From NCBI GenBank assembly GCA_949825045.1, contig OX463815.1:21073231-21137230 (forward strand): a stretch of 64,000 bases of DNA. Direction: 5' to 3'. Each line of letters begins with the position of its first letter. Within the stretch, counting starts at the first letter, position 1. Positions 62,257 to 64,000 of the stretch are shown here, piece by piece. Below the pieces are notes generated by a model. It had not been told where the DNA came from, ran no database searches, and was given only the letters and a program-made list of their open reading frames with translations. The position numbers and the translations under genes were made by a program. The stretch comes from Argyresthia goedartella (taxonomy: Eukaryota > Arthropoda > Insecta > Lepidoptera > Argyresthiidae).

Positions 62257-62678
62257 TCATAATATTTTTCCATTGGTATCATCCGAAGGTTCATCAATGT
62301 TTTTCTTCTTAAAGATCAGAACTTCTTCAGAGCAGTAAAGGATGTCATACATAGACATCCAGTAATAGTCCGCGGGCCTCTTAGTCACTCTACTTGTTGG
62401 ATAACCTAAAAACAAAATAAGTGCGCTAATATATAACTGGCATTCGTTATATAAGTACAAGTTATTTTGGTCAACTAACAAGTTAATTATTTGCAATAGC
62501 AATGAATTCAAAAGGAAATGTTATAAATCATCCTATTTGAATATCGAAATACTAACCTGCATAATCCGCTCAGGACTCAGGGGTTTCTTGACATTGTAAT
62601 CGTTTTTCAAATGGCTATCGTAGAATTCGAGTAATTTCGTGTAATAAAGTCCTTTTGCACCATTTTTTTTCGTCATTT
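62257..62678 (-). CDS. Candidate two-exon small protein, unrecognised
   Basis: On the - strand an ATG at 62678 opens MTKKNGAKGLYYTKLLEFYD, SHLKNDYNVKKPLSPERIMQ. After an intron, an acceptor gttttttag at 62406 leads to YPTSRVTKRPADYYWMSMYD, ILYCSEEVLIFKKKNIDEPS and a stop at 62259-62257. The obvious donor (CAG|gttagt at 62557) gives the wrong phase; a donor four bases later (gttA|gtattt) would give the right one. The composition looks coding (few stops, acidic end). I do not recognise the family; it could be host or a transposon accessory protein nested in the lipase intron. Confidence 0.35.
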
Positions 62679-63580
62679 TCAACGGTAATAATCTATTTGG
62701 TGGCCGCGCTTTTGAGAGGTTAAACTAATAACTTAATATCTAAACTTAGCTTAGATACAGTTCTTAGCTGTCTCAGCGATACAAGAAAAGTCGCGGGTCT
62801 TTGGCCTCGCAAGTGGGGTCCAAAACAAAAAGAGAAGAAGAAGCAAAGAAGCCGCTAACAGGACGCCACACCTTCTTCTTCCTTCCTTTTTCTTCTTATC
62901 CTTAATTCGAGATATCACTATGACGCTAAAATGCTACACCACAACATTCTCTAATCACAACTCATGCCCCAATCATTCCCAAATCATCAACGCCCCGGCC
63001 CCAAATGTATCTCCCGGGTCACATCAGAAATTTTGTCAAATGTATCACGGGTGATACAGTTGTCCACCACCTTCGACTCCGGTGTCCTTGGCGCTCAGTG
63101 TGTTAAACGTTCCCCAGAATATAAACTATATCCTAAAATAATCCGGTATGATTGCTCTCCACTCATGGAATAATGAACACATGAATTTATCCAAAAATAA
63201 TACCCTATTGGCCTAATAATTACACAAAGCATCTTAGCCTCAAGGGAAATATGGTCACCGTCGACGCCCAGATCTCAAACTCAATTAAAAGGCGGGGGTC
63301 TCCATTCCAACAACTCTCTACCTAGGAGCGATGGTTTGAGAACGGAGTACGTCAACTGGCCATGAATCTACCACTAGACTGATCGAGTTAACAGCACATA
63401 GGTCCACTATGTTAAGAAAGTAACAAGTAACAGCAAACTCAATACATTTCCTCCTTCTCCGCCTCTTGAATACCACCAGCGTTAGCTAACGCCACTATTC
63501 CGTTACAGGTTTAAAAATTTATTACCATGGCATAAAGTTCAAAATCGCGGTCCGACCCAACTACCCTCGGTTTTTAAGAA
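62679..63580. other. Intergenic or intron, repeat remnants only
   Basis: It contains gcgggtctttggcctcgcaa then gtggggtcc (62793-62822), a form I know from lepidopteran repeats. 63460-63580 is similar to 59440-59560 (accagcgttagctaacgcca / caccggcgttagataacacc, then tttattaccatgg and ctaccctcggttttt), a dispersed repeat pair. No gene. Confidence 0.5.
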
Positions 63581-64000
63581 TCAAATCAAATCAAATCAAA
63601 AATCATTTATTTCCATAGGATGTTGTTCCATCACTTAGATCCGTCATTACATTTTTTTGGGTGAGTGTAACACAATGGCGGAATCTGTGGAGAAGAGCTC
63701 ACCGAAGAAACTCCACAGTCGTCGCATCTTTTGCGTTTCCTTTTTTAAATAAAATATTGTCAAATTACAAAATGAATGCTAATTATATATCGAAACAGCC
63801 TGTTACTCAAACAATCTATTCCCATGGACATCTGTCCTCTAAGTAATCAGATATCCTATAGTAACCTTTTTTATACAATTTCTGTTTTATTAAAATTTTA
63901 AACTTGTCTAAAGGTAAGTTTTTAATATCAGTAGGGACCTTATTGTAATAGCGTATACAATTGCCTTTAAAAGAATTACTAATTTTATGTAGTCGGCTTA
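63581..64000 (-). mobile_element. Jockey/CR1-like LINE 3' end, runs off window
   Basis: A (GATTT)n tail is seen as (aatca)n at 63581-63605. On the - strand the RT C-terminus from 64000 to 63843 reads LHKISNSFKGNCIRYYNKVP, LDKFKILIKQKLYKKGYYRI, then SDYLEDRCPWE and stop. It is clearly related to the RTs at 39617 and 50284. The rest is beyond 64000. Confidence 0.85.

Noticed and set aside
1..64000. CRISPR arrays, rRNA or functional tRNA genes
   Set aside because: No regularly spaced repeats, no rRNA core sequence, and the only B-box-like site (58900-58930) lacks a cloverleaf.

Overview
The window looks like moth or butterfly (Lepidoptera) nuclear DNA. It is AT-rich, its host genes have many small exons separated by kilobase introns, and many repeats are of types I know from lepidopteran genomes (RTE, R1, jockey/CR1-like LINE ends, BEL/Pao, mariner, piggyBac, Harbinger). 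The species cannot be read from the sequence.

Two host genes lie in tandem on the + strand. The first is the 3' part of bora (aurora borealis, activator of Aurora A and Polo kinases). Seven phase-compatible coding exons run from 4295 to the stop codon at 38647; the 5' exons are upstream of the window. The second is the 5' part of a secreted pancreatic-lipase-family gene. A signal-peptide exon lies at 41530-41599 and further exons at 49678, 58011, 60377 and 60985; the last carries the GHSLG nucleophile elbow, and the gene runs off the right edge. A weak two-exon candidate lies on the - strand at 62257-62678.

Most of the rest is mobile DNA inside introns. 1-3222 holds RTE-type and R1/I-type LINE remains. 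7798-9071 is a dead mariner with a D-to-N change at the third catalytic position. 13345-20904 is a young, almost complete BEL/Pao retrotransposon (578-bp LTRs, CATGT target duplication). 27307-28745 has Harbinger and THAP fragments. 29161-34030 and 44250-48467 are two inverted copies of one unusual non-LTR retrotransposon, each with its own 24-25 bp target duplication and an ATTC tail. The second copy sits inside a TTAA-bounded piggyBac-like element, itself in lipase intron 1. Several jockey/CR1-like LINEs (39617-40480, 49905-51700, 52480-54590, 63843-64000) fill the remainder.

The most striking item is that inverted pair. The element encodes an OTU-type cysteine protease domain (DGNC and HYD motifs), and the leader-plus-OTU module is tandemly duplicated. 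The second OTU is in the same reading frame as the start of an APE endonuclease. Most of the reverse transcriptase has been lost, and an antisense fragment of another LINE lies in its place. Both copies share this damage although they sit at different target sites, so the family appears to have been mobilised in trans after losing its own RT.
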